NCBI RefSeq assembly: GCF_017876795.1
Contig: NZ_JAGIOR010000004.1
Coordinates: 360,701 to 424,700, forward strand
Direction of reading: 5' to 3'
From: Rhizobium leguminosarum
GTDB lineage: Bacteria; Pseudomonadota; Alphaproteobacteria; Rhizobiales; Rhizobiaceae
DNA: 64,000 nt
Part shown: positions 25,790-34,440 of the stretch, in pieces
Position numbering within the stretch: position 1 is the stretch's first letter
How the letters are laid out: each line of letters opens with the position of its first letter
Made by a program: the position numbers and the translations under genes
The notes under the pieces: generated by a model
The model's database searches: none
What the model was told of the DNA's origin: nothing
Seen by the model: only the letters and a program-made list of their open reading frames with translations

Positions 25790-26194
25790 TCAACTCTGCT
25801 CGCGCGTGCCGGGGGAGGCTTCGCGTTGATCGGCATCTTCGAGGTCCGTTTTGACGAGGAATGCATCGGTATGTTCGCGCGAGGCCTCTCGCAGTGCCGC
25901 GAGATTTGGAGGATTTCCGGTCTCGCCCCGTGCATCGAGTTCATGCTTGGCCAAGGTCCAGTGATGCCGGTGCTGGCCTTCCGGCCTGCCTCCCTTCTCC
26001 CAGAGGGAATATGCTCTTTTCCGAATTTGCTCCTCGCGGCTGGCCGCCGGCGACCCGCCGCTCTGTTTGTCGGTTTCGTTTGCGACTTGCCGAGCTCTCT
26101 TCAGTCCGCGCGCGTCCGCGGATGGAAATTCCGGCCGGGCGCCGTCTGCCTTAGTTTCGCTTGTCTTGCGTTTGCGTCGTGCTGGGTTTTCCAT
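25790..26194 (-). CDS. DUF2934-domain protein
   Basis: A 134-residue, highly charged, probably disordered protein. The motif EEQIRKRAYSLWEKGGRPEGQHRHHW in its middle is the DUF2934 signature, common in rhizobia and often found on plasmids. AAGGAGA precedes ATG 26194. No role is known. It lies beside the IS5/IS1031-type element. Confidence 0.75.
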   Translation of the reverse strand: MENPARRKRKTSETKADGARPEFPSADARGLKRARQVANETDKQSGGSPAASREEQIRKRAYSLWEKGGRPEGQHRHHWTLAKHELDARGETGNPPNLAALREASREHTDAFLVKTDLEDADQREASPGTREQS

Positions 26195-26234
26195 AAGCGT
26201 CTCCTTGGGATTTCAACCAACTCGCTCAATCTAA

Positions 26235-27166
26235 GAGCCTGACTCGAAAAGGTTTCAACGATATCCGTACCTTGCCAAGCGTCGTGTCAGGACCCGGATG
26301 TGGGCGATAGTGACCCAGGCCTCGGCTGAGGCGACGGACTTTTCCCAATCCTTCGCCAATCGTCGGCATCTGCCAAGCCATGCGAAGGTGCGCTCCACTA
26401 CCCAGCGACGCGGCAGAACCTCGAAGCCCTTGGCCTTGTCGGTCCGCTTGACGATCTGGAGAGTGAACGCAGCGATCTTTTGCAGTGCGCCCCTCAGCTT
26501 CGGTCCGGCATAACCACCATCGGCGAAGATATGTCTCAGCCACGGCCAGCGCTTGAGAATGGTTTTGAGAACCGCAGGCGCGCCGTCGCGATCCTGAATA
26601 TCGGCGCTGTGAACCATGAGGCCGACCATCAGTCCGAGCGTGTCGACGACGATATGACGCTTGCGTCCCTTTATCTTCTTGCCCGCGTCATAGCCCGAAA
26701 TTCCGCCGCTTTCCGTGGTTTTCACGCTTTGACTGTCGATCACGCCCGCAGACGGCGAGGCTTCCCGACCTTCCAAGTCACGCGCCTCCATCACAAGATG
26801 ATGGTTGATCCGACCCCATAACCCTGTCGCTCGCCATTCATAGAAATAGGACTGCACAGTTGTAAAAGGTGGAAAATCTCTGGGCATCATCCGCCACTGG
26901 CACCCCGTCGTGGCGATGTAAAGCAACGCATTCACGACCTCGCGAAGATCGGTACTGCGCGGCCTGCCCAACCGCCTCGGTCCAGGCAGGCAAGGCGAGA
27001 TCAATCCCCACTCCCGGTCCGTCAGATCGCTTGCATACCGCACTGTGCGTCGGGCATATTGCCGACGGGTGAAATCAGTCCAGCCCATTGTGGTCTCCGT
27101 TCGTCCTAAGCAAACAAACAGAATCACAACTGGCTGATTTCACTCAACTCTTTTTCGGTCAGGCTC
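26235..27166 (-). mobile_element. IS5-family (IS1031-type) insertion sequence with TAA duplication
   Basis: A 932-bp element with terminal repeats GAGCCTGAC(T)CGAAAA and its complement. It is flanked on both sides by TAA (26232-26234 and 27167-27169), the 3-bp TNA duplication of IS1031-type elements. One intact transposase gene is inside. A clean insertion, probably recent. It sits between the DUF2934 gene and gntR and does not break a gene. Confidence 0.88.
26255..27088 (-). CDS. IS5/IS1031-type transposase
   Basis: A 277-residue DDE transposase starting MGWTDFTRRQYARRTVRYASDLTDREW. The catalytic blocks are VIDSQSVKTTESGG, KIKGRKRHIVVDTLG, IFADGGYAGPKL and the glutamate block RWVVERTFAWLGRCRRLAKDWE. 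All appear intact in one frame, unlike IS elements of this group that need a frameshift. Confidence 0.92.
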   Translation of the reverse strand: MGWTDFTRRQYARRTVRYASDLTDREWGLISPCLPGPRRLGRPRSTDLREVVNALLYIATTGCQWRMMPRDFPPFTTVQSYFYEWRATGLWGRINHHLVMEARDLEGREASPSAGVIDSQSVKTTESGGISGYDAGKKIKGRKRHIVVDTLGLMVGLMVHSADIQDRDGAPAVLKTILKRWPWLRHIFADGGYAGPKLRGALQKIAAFTLQIVKRTDKAKGFEVLPRRWVVERTFAWLGRCRRLAKDWEKSVASAEAWVTIAHIRVLTRRLARYGYR

Positions 27167-27239
27167 TAAGTTCCAAACAAAGAGCGTCTTGACGCAATGC
27201 ATGCGTCACCTCGGCGGCATATGTTGCAAACCGAGATAA

Positions 27240-27259
27240 TTGGTATACTAGTATGCCAA
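27240..27259. promoter_or_regulatory. Palindromic GntR operator upstream of gntR-uxuA
   Basis: TTGGTATACTAGTATGCCAA is a 20-bp palindrome with one mismatched pair, 25 bp before the gntR start. FadR-subfamily GntR regulators of hexuronate genes bind TTGGTATAC-type boxes. It is a probable autoregulatory site that also controls uxuA. Confidence 0.7.
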
Positions 27260-27284
27260 ATAGTCTCCCCTTCCTGGTATCGTT

Positions 27285-28004
27285 ATGCCGCAGGCATCAG
27301 AAACCGAAGTTTTGGCCGTCCTATCGCAAGAAATCGGCGGCAGGCTGCGTCGGATCACCACCGCCGGCGCCATTTATGAGCGCCTGCATGCCAATATCGT
27401 CTCGCTGCGGATGCCGCCTGGCATGGCGCTGCACGAAAAGCGCATCGCCGACGATTTCGGCGTCAGCCGCACGCCGGTGCGTGAGGCGCTGCTCAGGCTT
27501 TCCGAAAGCGGGCTGGTCGACATTTACCCTCAGTCGGGCACCGTCGTGTCGCGCGTGCCGGTTTCTGCGATCCCGGAAGCGGTCGTCGTGCGCAAGGCGC
27601 TCGAAGGCACGACCGTCGAGACTGCTGCTCTCCTCGCCACCGCTGCCGACATCGCCTGTCTCGATGGCATCATCGCCCGTCAGCGGTCGCATGCGGCGAC
27701 GGGCAATAGCTCGAGCTTTCATGATGAAGACGAGATCTTTCACGAGACGATCGCACAAATAGCAGGTTATCCCGGAATCTGGGTGATCCTGAAGACGGTC
27801 AAGGTGCAGATCGACCGGGCGCGGCGGCTGACGCTGCCGGTGCTCGGGCGAATGGACAATGTGGTGCACGAACATATGATCATCCGCGATGCTCTCGCCG
27901 CCCATGATGCGACGGCTGCACGTAACGGTATGATCCATCACCTGAGCGCCGTCATTCCCGATGTCGATGAGTTGCGCGCGCGTTACCCCGATTATTTCTG
28001 CTGA
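27285..28004 (+). CDS. GntR-family (FadR/FCD) transcriptional regulator
   Basis: A 239-residue regulator. The winged helix has LHEKRIADDFGVSRTPVREALLRLSESGLVDIYPQSGTVV (about 45-85). An all-helical FCD effector domain follows, with the FHDEDEIFHETIA and VVHEHMIIRDALAAHD metal-binding residues. It lies 45 bp upstream of mannonate dehydratase on the same strand and behind a palindromic operator. It therefore likely senses a hexuronate intermediate and represses this pair. Confidence 0.9.
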   Translation: MPQASETEVLAVLSQEIGGRLRRITTAGAIYERLHANIVSLRMPPGMALHEKRIADDFGVSRTPVREALLRLSESGLVDIYPQSGTVVSRVPVSAIPEAVVVRKALEGTTVETAALLATAADIACLDGIIARQRSHAATGNSSSFHDEDEIFHETIAQIAGYPGIWVILKTVKVQIDRARRLTLPVLGRMDNVVHEHMIIRDALAAHDATAARNGMIHHLSAVIPDVDELRARYPDYFC

Positions 28005-28049
28005 TGGCAGACTCAGACACGAAACGAAATTTCAAGGGAAGGAACAAGG

Positions 28050-29237
28050 ATGCGGCAGGGTTGGAGATGGTTCGGGCCGGAAGCGCCGGTGACGCTGGAT
28101 GATGTCCGCCAGACGGGCGCGACCAACATCGTTTCTTCACTCCACCATGTGCCGATCGGCAGGGCCTGGACGGAAAAGGAAGTGCGCGAGCGCCAGTCTC
28201 TGATCGAGACGACGCTTGGCGACCGGTCGCCGCTCGTCTGGTCGGTGGTCGAGAGCATCCCGATTCCCGACGCGGTCAAGCGCAAGGGCGGGGAGGCGAG
28301 GGCCGAAATCGAGGCGTGGATCGCCAGCCTCGAAGCGGTCGCCGCCTGTGGCATTCCGATCGTCTGCTATAATTTCATGCCGGTGGTCGACTGGACCCGC
28401 ACCGAACTCGACTTCGTCACGCCGACGGGCGCCACCGCCATGCGGTTCGACCACGAACGTTTCGCAGCCTTCGATCTCTTCATTCTCGAACGGCCGGATG
28501 CCGCGCAGCACTATTCCGCCGCCGACCGCGAACGGGCGCGTATCGTCTTCGAAGCCATGTCGGACGACGAGATCGCCGATATCACCCGCATCATCACCTC
28601 GGCTCTGCCCGGTTCGACCACCGAGCCTCTCACCATTCCGGCATTCCGGGAAAAGTTGGTCGCCTATAGCGGTATCGATGCCGCACGGCTGCGTTGGCAT
28701 CTGATCGAATTCCTGGAGGCGGTGACGCCGGCTGCCGAGGCCCGCGGCGTCAAGCTGACGCTGCACCCCGATGATCCGCCGCGTTCGCTGTTCGGCCTGC
28801 CACGCATCGCCTCAACGGCCGATGATTATGCCGCTCTCTTCGATGCGGTGCCATCGGCAGCCAATGGCATGTGTTATTGCACCGGCAGCCTCGGTGTGCG
28901 TGCCGAAAACGACCTGCCGGCGATCGCCCGGCGTTTCGCGTCGCGCATTCACTTTGCCCATCTGCGCGCCACGACGCGCGAAGGCGACGGCCGGACCTTC
29001 CATGAAAGCGCCCATCTGGAAGGCGACGTCGACATGGTCGCCGTGCTCAGGGAACTGGTTGCGGAAGATCAGCGCCGCAGCGCGCAAGACACGATCGTCT
29101 TTCGCTCGGACCATGGTCACCGCATGCTCGACGATCTCGACAAGATCGTCACACCCGGTTACCCCGCCATCGGCCGCATGCGCGGCCTTGCCGAACTACG
29201 CGGCATCCTGCATGCGCTCGGCGCGCCGCCGAACTGA
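28050..29237 (+). CDS. uxuA: Mannonate dehydratase
   Basis: UxuA dehydrates D-mannonate to 2-keto-3-deoxygluconate in glucuronate breakdown. Its 395 residues are the usual length. The start MRQGWRWFGPEAPVTLDDVRQTGATNIVSSLHHVPIG is characteristic. Further blocks are YNFMPVVDWTRTEL, KLTLHPDDPPRSLFGLPRIAS, MCYCTGSLGVR and FRSDHGHRMLDDL, which hold the metal and substrate ligands. GGAAGGA precedes the ATG. It is the only uronate enzyme in the window, so the other steps must be encoded elsewhere. Confidence 0.95.
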   Translation: MRQGWRWFGPEAPVTLDDVRQTGATNIVSSLHHVPIGRAWTEKEVRERQSLIETTLGDRSPLVWSVVESIPIPDAVKRKGGEARAEIEAWIASLEAVAACGIPIVCYNFMPVVDWTRTELDFVTPTGATAMRFDHERFAAFDLFILERPDAAQHYSAADRERARIVFEAMSDDEIADITRIITSALPGSTTEPLTIPAFREKLVAYSGIDAARLRWHLIEFLEAVTPAAEARGVKLTLHPDDPPRSLFGLPRIASTADDYAALFDAVPSAANGMCYCTGSLGVRAENDLPAIARRFASRIHFAHLRATTREGDGRTFHESAHLEGDVDMVAVLRELVAEDQRRSAQDTIVFRSDHGHRMLDDLDKIVTPGYPAIGRMRGLAELRGILHALGAPPN

Positions 29238-29307
29238 GGGCGTTCCGCGGTTTGCATTGCTGCGCCTTTCAGCAGAAATCATCGCGCTGTGAAGCTTGAG
29301 CAACGCT

Positions 29308-29955
29308 TCAGAGCGCGCAACCCTTCAAAAAAAGATCGGCGCACATCTTCGCCCGAGCCTCAATCGCCTCGATTTTCGGCGGTGGTTCCTGCCGCAGCAT
29401 CGCGGCGCGCTGCGGCTCTAAGATCATCATACCGCGCAGCATGCCGCAGGCGGCGTGCGGATCGTCCAGCGCAATCAGGCCGCGGTCGATCTGCTTACGC
29501 AGCCAGTCCTCCATCAGCGTATTGGTTCTGACGATGGCTTTCTCATAGAAACTATTGGCGATCTCGGGAAAACGGTCGGACTCGCTGATGACGAGCCGGG
29601 TGACGGTGATCGTATCCAGCGAGAGCGTCAGCATGCCATAGGCCATCAGCATGCGCTCCAATCCTTGCCTGAGATCGGCCACGGCCAAGGTGCCCGGGTC
29701 AAGCGCCATGAGAAAGCGACCCGTGCGCTCCGTGACCATCTCGGAAAAGAGGTCCGCCTTCGTCGGAAACAGGCGGTAGAGCGTCTTGGTCGAAACCCCC
29801 GCCTGTTGTGCAATTGCAGCGATGCTTGCGGCCGCATAGCCGCTCTCGTGGAACTGGCTGTTGGCCGCCTCGATGATGACGCTTCTCGTATCGTCGTCGC
29901 AACGGACTTGCGGTCGGCCTCGCGGCCTCTTCTCGATTTCGTGATTTTGGACCAT
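29308..29955 (-). CDS. TetR-family repressor of the divergent efflux pair
   Basis: A 215-residue regulator. The helix-turn-helix is in YAAASIAAIAQQAGVSTKTLYRLFPTKADLF (about 40-70), with a TetR_C-type ligand domain after it. The ATG at 29955 (MVQNHEIEKRPRGRPQVR) is preferred because the arginine-rich RGRP start is common for the family. It is divergent from an HlyD-EmrB pair with palindromic sequence between them, so it most likely represses that exporter and itself. The inducer is unknown. Confidence 0.9.
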   Translation of the reverse strand: MVQNHEIEKRPRGRPQVRCDDDTRSVIIEAANSQFHESGYAAASIAAIAQQAGVSTKTLYRLFPTKADLFSEMVTERTGRFLMALDPGTLAVADLRQGLERMLMAYGMLTLSLDTITVTRLVISESDRFPEIANSFYEKAIVRTNTLMEDWLRKQIDRGLIALDDPHAACGMLRGMMILEPQRAAMLRQEPPPKIEAIEARAKMCADLFLKGCAL

Positions 29956-29960
29956 CACAA

Positions 29961-30025
29961 TTTTCCAAATTATCGTTGACATCCAATTTCTAATACATAT
30001 TTTGGAAAATAACAAGTTTCCAAAA
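29961..30025. promoter_or_regulatory. Promoter and operator of the efflux operon
   Basis: A perfect 9-bp inverted repeat TTTTGGAAA/TTTCCAAAA lies at 30000-30008 and 30017-30025, with an additional half-site TTTTCCAAA at 29961-29969. TTGACA at 29976-29981, with TATTTT 16 bp downstream (29998-30003), makes a fair promoter toward emrA. The palindrome would cover its -10 region, as expected for TetR repression. Confidence 0.65.
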
Positions 30026-30089
30026 CGCATTCCACCTGAATTCAAAGGCCGCGGCCGATAGCGACAGCGACCACTCTAAGGAGAGAGAC

Positions 30090-31274
30090 ATGTCCATCAA
30101 AACGCTGCAGGCCCTTAATAACAACGCACCTATGCCGGAAACCACCGCGGAAGCCGCGCCCGCAACCCTTGATGCCGGCAATTCGGCGCGCATCGTCGAG
30201 CCTGCCGTCGTATCGGAACCTCCCGTTCGCAAACGCGGCGGTCGCGGATTGTTGCTGGGTGCAACGGCTCTGGTCCTGATCGCCGCCGGCGCCTATTACG
30301 GCCACAACTACTGGACCGTCGGCCGTTTCGAGGTCTCGACCGACGATGCCTATGTGAAGGCTGACAATACAACCGTCGCTCCGAAAGTGTCGGGCTATAT
30401 CGCGGAAGTGCTGGTCAGCGATAACCAGTTGGTCAAGGCCGGCCAGCCGCTTGCCCGCATCGACGATCGCGATTTCCGCGCCGCCCTCGATCAGGCCGAG
30501 GCCGATGTCGCCGCGGCCGAGGCGATGCTCGACGCCAAGCAGGCGTCGCTCGATATTCAGCACTCGACGATTGCCGCCGCCCGCGCCACGGTCGAGGTCG
30601 ACAAGGCCAATGAGACCTTTGCCGAACAAAACAACAAGCGCTATGCCAATCTCGCGACCAACGGTTATGCTCCGGTCCAGACGGCGCAGCAGGCGGCCTC
30701 TGCCATCGCTGCATCCCAGGCAACCATCGTTCGCGACAACGCCGCTCTCGATGCCGCCGTCAAGCAGGTCGATCTCCTGAATGCCGAGCTCGCCCAGGCG
30801 AGGGCGACGCTTGCCCATGATCAGGCCGTCCAGCATCAGGCTGAGCTGAACCTCTCCTATGCAACCATTGCTGCACCTGTCGACGGCATCGTCGGCAACC
30901 GCACACTGCGTGTCGGCCAGTATGTCCAGGCCGGCACCCAACTGATGTCGGTCGTGCCGACGAGCGCGGTCTATGTGATTGCCAACTATAAGGAGACGCA
31001 GCTCACCGATGTTCGGGCTGGCCAGCCGGTCAATATCGAGGTCGATACCTTCCCGGGCCGCATCTATCACGGCCATGTCGACAGCCTTGCTCCGGCAAGC
31101 GGCCAGGAATTTGCCCTGCTGCCTCCTGACAATGCGACGGGAAATTTCACCAAGGTCGTTCAGCGCATTCCGGTCAAGATCGTGCTTGATGGCGAAGCAG
31201 CCGATGGCGACCTGCGTCCGGGCATGTCCGTCCAACCGAGCATCGACACCATCGCCGATGCCGACCGCAAATAG
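30090..31274 (+). CDS. Membrane fusion protein of an EmrAB-type exporter
   Basis: A 394-residue HlyD/EmrA-type periplasmic adaptor. It has a short cytoplasmic head, one membrane segment (GLLLGATALVLIAAGAYYGHNYW), a lipoyl half-motif (VSTDDAYVKADNTTVAPKVSGYIAEVLVSDNQLVKAGQPLARID), a long helical hairpin, and the second half VDGIVGNRTLRVGQYVQAG. It bridges the MFS pump that follows 25 bp later to an outer-membrane channel. It is controlled by the divergent TetR gene. Confidence 0.93.
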   Translation: MSIKTLQALNNNAPMPETTAEAAPATLDAGNSARIVEPAVVSEPPVRKRGGRGLLLGATALVLIAAGAYYGHNYWTVGRFEVSTDDAYVKADNTTVAPKVSGYIAEVLVSDNQLVKAGQPLARIDDRDFRAALDQAEADVAAAEAMLDAKQASLDIQHSTIAAARATVEVDKANETFAEQNNKRYANLATNGYAPVQTAQQAASAIAASQATIVRDNAALDAAVKQVDLLNAELAQARATLAHDQAVQHQAELNLSYATIAAPVDGIVGNRTLRVGQYVQAGTQLMSVVPTSAVYVIANYKETQLTDVRAGQPVNIEVDTFPGRIYHGHVDSLAPASGQEFALLPPDNATGNFTKVVQRIPVKIVLDGEAADGDLRPGMSVQPSIDTIADADRK

Positions 31275-31298
31275 GCGCCGGGATCAGGAGATCGTGTC

Positions 31299-32882
31299 AT
31301 GTCCACCATCGCAGCAACAGCCGTCGCCACATCGCAGCCCCGGGCCAGCACCCGGGAATGGATCGCCGTTCTCGCCAGCATGATCGGCGCCTTCATGGCG
31401 ATCCTCAACATCCAGATCACCAACGCCTCCCTCCTCGATATCGAGGGCGGCATTGGAACGGGCGTCGACAACGGTGCCTGGATCTCGACCTCATATCTGA
31501 TCGGCGAAATCGTCGTCATTCCGCTGACGGCCTATTTCAGCAGCGTCTTTTCATTTCGCCGCTATATCCTCGTCAACTCAATCCTGTTTCCGCTGTTTTC
31601 GATCGCCTGCGCCTTCGCCCATGATCTCGGTACGATGATCCTGCTGCGCGGCCTGCAGGGTTTTGCCGGTGGCGTGCTCATCCCGATGGCCTTCACCATG
31701 GTGCTGACCAAGCTGCCGAAACCGCAGCAGCCGCTCGGCCTTGCGATCTTCGCGCTCTCCGTCACCTTCGCGCCGGCGATCGGCCCGACCATCGGCGGTT
31801 ACCTCACCGAAAACTATGGCTGGCAGACCATCTTCTTCATCAACGCCATCCCGAGCGCCGTCATGGCCGTGGCGCTCGCCATGACGCTCGACAAGCAGCC
31901 GATGCAGCTCCGCCTGCTCAGGGAAGGCGACTGGGTGGGTATTTTCACCATGGCGATCGGTCTCTCGGCGCTGCAGACGGTTCTCGAGGAAGGCAACAAG
32001 GAGGACTGGTTTTCCTCGCCCTTCATCGTCAAGCTCAGCATCCTCGCCTTCGTCTTTCTTGCCGCCTTCATCTGGATCGAGCTCACCGTGAAGAAGCCGC
32101 TGGTCAAGCTCAGCCTGCTGACGCAGCGAAATTTCGGCATCGGCGTTGCCGTCAACGTGCTGGTTGGCGTCGCCCTCTTCGGCACCGTCTATATCCTGCC
32201 GCAATATCTCGGCCAGGCTCAGCGCTACAATGCCGAGCAGATCGGCATGGTGCTGGCTTGGACCGGCTTGCCGCAACTGCTGCTGATCCCGCTTGTTCCG
32301 ATGATGATGAAGCGCTTCGACGCGCGTTACATCGGCTTCCTCGGCATCTCGATCTTCGCGATCAGCTGCTTCATGAACATCACGCTTTCGGCAAATACCG
32401 CCGGCGACCAGTTCTGGATCCCGAACATCGTTCGCGCCATCGGCCAGGCGCTGGTGCTGACGCCGATCACCGCCATTACTACCGCGGGCATCGCAGCCAC
32501 TGACGCGGCCGCCGCTTCGGGCCTGACCAACATGCTGCGCAATCTTGGGGGCGCCGTCGGCACGGCAACGCTCGGGACGGTGCTGACCAAACGCGAGCAG
32601 TTCCACTCGAACATCATCGGCCAGTCGGTAACGCTCTCGCGTGATGAAGTCCGCGACCGGCTTGCGCAAACGACCAGCTATTTCATGCAGCACGGTATTT
32701 CCGACCCAGCTCTCGCCGGGCAGAAGGCCGTTGTCGTTCTCGGGCAAATCGTCAGGCGCCAGGCCCTGATCCTAGGCTTCGCCGATACTTTCGCTGTCAT
32801 CGGCGTGGTTCTTGCAATTGCTGCCGTCGCCCTGCTGCTCACCCAAAAGCCGCGGGCTGGCGGTGGCGCTGGCGCTCACTGA
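31299..32882 (+). CDS. DHA2-type MFS drug exporter (EmrB/QacA)
   Basis: A 527-residue proton antiporter with 14 predicted membrane segments. The motif ASMIGAFMAILNIQITNASL near the start and the motif C-like VTFAPAIGPTIGGYLTENYGWQTIFFINAIP (about 155-185) define the DHA2 family. GDQFWIPNIVRAIGQAL lies in the second half. It forms an efflux unit with the preceding adaptor; the substrates cannot be read from sequence. Confidence 0.94.
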   Translation: MSTIAATAVATSQPRASTREWIAVLASMIGAFMAILNIQITNASLLDIEGGIGTGVDNGAWISTSYLIGEIVVIPLTAYFSSVFSFRRYILVNSILFPLFSIACAFAHDLGTMILLRGLQGFAGGVLIPMAFTMVLTKLPKPQQPLGLAIFALSVTFAPAIGPTIGGYLTENYGWQTIFFINAIPSAVMAVALAMTLDKQPMQLRLLREGDWVGIFTMAIGLSALQTVLEEGNKEDWFSSPFIVKLSILAFVFLAAFIWIELTVKKPLVKLSLLTQRNFGIGVAVNVLVGVALFGTVYILPQYLGQAQRYNAEQIGMVLAWTGLPQLLLIPLVPMMMKRFDARYIGFLGISIFAISCFMNITLSANTAGDQFWIPNIVRAIGQALVLTPITAITTAGIAATDAAAASGLTNMLRNLGGAVGTATLGTVLTKREQFHSNIIGQSVTLSRDEVRDRLAQTTSYFMQHGISDPALAGQKAVVVLGQIVRRQALILGFADTFAVIGVVLAIAAVALLLTQKPRAGGGAGAH

Positions 32883-32942
32883 CAACGGCCCTGCGACAGC
32901 TGTAAAAGCCTCCTTCGTGCGCCCCGTCGGGCGCACGGCTTT

Positions 32943-33812
32943 CTATGGTAAAATCTCGACGGTAAAGGCGAAGCGAGCGACCGAACCCGGTGCCAGGATA
33001 GTCGTGGAGGGCCGCTTCGAAAGCTCGCTCGAACTTCCAGCTTCCGCGGCCGTTCCGTGCCAAGGCTCGATGCAGAGGAAGGGAGCGCCCGGTTTGGTCC
33101 ACAGGGCAAGATTGGGCAGATTTTCGAACCGGAACTGCATGGTCGGCCCATTTTCTGCGCCATAAGTTAAGCCTTCGCCTGCCCCTTGCGGAAAGATCAT
33201 CGCATCCTGCTCGAACATTGCGTGATCGAGCACCAACCGACCGGCCTCGAACGGCGAGGGCAGCGTCGCAGGATTGATGAGGCCGCCCTGCAGCCGCACA
33301 AGCGGCGGCTCGCCCTTATTGTCGAGCGTAACGACATGGGCGTGCCCGGCAGCATCAGGCAGCGGCCAGGTGAAGGCCGAATGGAATCCGAGCCCGAACG
33401 GCATCGCCTTCTGATCGTGGTTGGTGACTTCTGCCGCGACTGTCAGCGCGCGTCCCTCGATCGCATGCTCCACCGCCAGCCGAAAATCGAATGGATAGAC
33501 CGCCCGGGTGGCCGCCGAGGCGACCAGTTCGTATCGGCACATCGTCGCGGTGGATGCCGCAAGCGCGAATTCGCTGCGGCGGGCAAAACCATGCTGGGCC
33601 ATCGGATAGATCGTGCCGTCGATTGCTATCTTGTCATCCGGTGCCTTGCCGACGATCGGAAAAAGGATCGGCGATCGCCCGGTCCAGAAGGCTGGGTCGC
33701 CCGTCCACAGCCATGAACGTCCGTCGCTGGTGGTGAGCGCCTGCATCTCGGCGCCGAGGGAGGAGACGTCGACGGTGAGATGCTGGTTTCCAATCCGGAT
33801 TGAGCTTGGCAT
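32943..33812 (-). CDS. Aldose 1-epimerase-family protein
   Basis: A 289-residue galactose-mutarotase-like enzyme. ATG 33812 has AAAGGGA ahead; upstream codons in frame are less likely. Blocks seen: WTGDPAFWTGRSPILFPIVG, YPMAQHGFARRSEF with the catalytic His, MPFGLGFHSAF and the C-terminal FLCIEPWHG with the catalytic Glu. It resembles LacX/YeaD-type hexose-6-phosphate or hexose mutarotases. It stands alone. Confidence 0.88.
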   Translation of the reverse strand: MPSSIRIGNQHLTVDVSSLGAEMQALTTSDGRSWLWTGDPAFWTGRSPILFPIVGKAPDDKIAIDGTIYPMAQHGFARRSEFALAASTATMCRYELVASAATRAVYPFDFRLAVEHAIEGRALTVAAEVTNHDQKAMPFGLGFHSAFTWPLPDAAGHAHVVTLDNKGEPPLVRLQGGLINPATLPSPFEAGRLVLDHAMFEQDAMIFPQGAGEGLTYGAENGPTMQFRFENLPNLALWTKPGAPFLCIEPWHGTAAEAGSSSELSKRPSTTILAPGSVARFAFTVEILP

Positions 33813-33911
33813 CGCAATTCCCTTTCGCCTTGGTTCGGCACCAAGCCATATCGTTCTGCGCCGTTGATTTCCACTCAATAGGTAAGGGAGCGGCCCCGCC
33901 GTCGCTGCGCG

Positions 33912-34241
33912 TTATTTCCGCACTGCGCCTAATCTGGCGATCACTTCGTTCGGGATGCCGTAACGCTGAATGGCGTCGCGGTTGTTCCGTAGCCCGCAGA
34001 TCTCACGCTGGATGAAGAATGCCCAGACGGCGTCGGAGGCTGCATTGAGAAGTCTCTCACGTTCCTCGTCACTCTTGCGGTCGGCGGTCCAGGCCTTCAG
34101 CGCGGCGAGTGCTGCCTCCACCTTCAGCCCGTGGCGTCCGAGCGCATCGGCGCGTTCCGACATCAGCTCGTATTCGAGGACGTTGAAGCCGTTTGTATTC
34201 TGCTGCGGTTGTCCGAGGGACTGCGGCGGGCGGACGCTCAT
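33912..34241 (-). CDS. Conserved small protein (DUF6665-like)
   Basis: About 109 residues. The core LEYELMSERADALGRHGLKVEAALAALKA and VWAFFIQREICGLRNNRDAIQRYGIPNEVIARLG is a helical family I associate with DUF6665, seen in rhizobia. AGGAG precedes either a TTG (34247) or the ATG used here. The function is unknown. It stands alone. Confidence 0.65.
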   Translation of the reverse strand: MSVRPPQSLGQPQQNTNGFNVLEYELMSERADALGRHGLKVEAALAALKAWTADRKSDEERERLLNAASDAVWAFFIQREICGLRNNRDAIQRYGIPNEVIARLGAVRK

Positions 34242-34440
34242 TGGCAAGGCTTCTCCTGGCGCGAGCCACTATACTATCCAATGCGGTTCTAAATTAAAGA
34301 AGCCAGCACCATGTCGTCCGTAAACCGCTTAAAGGTTTCGGCATCCTCAGGAGATCGGGACGGTTGGGGACGGGCCTATCCTGTCATTTCCATGCGTGGC
34401 ATAAGGGCGCCAAAATCTTTTCTTAGGCCCCGCGCAAATC

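Noticed and set aside
30042-31235. A 397-codon open frame on the minus strand opposite the HlyD-type adaptor
   Set aside because: It is the antisense shadow of a high-GC gene with clear family motifs on the plus strand; the minus-strand protein has no recognisable domain.
31578-32747. A 389-codon minus-strand open frame opposite the MFS exporter
   Set aside because: Shadow of a high-GC membrane protein gene; highly charged composition typical of antisense to hydrophobic codons.
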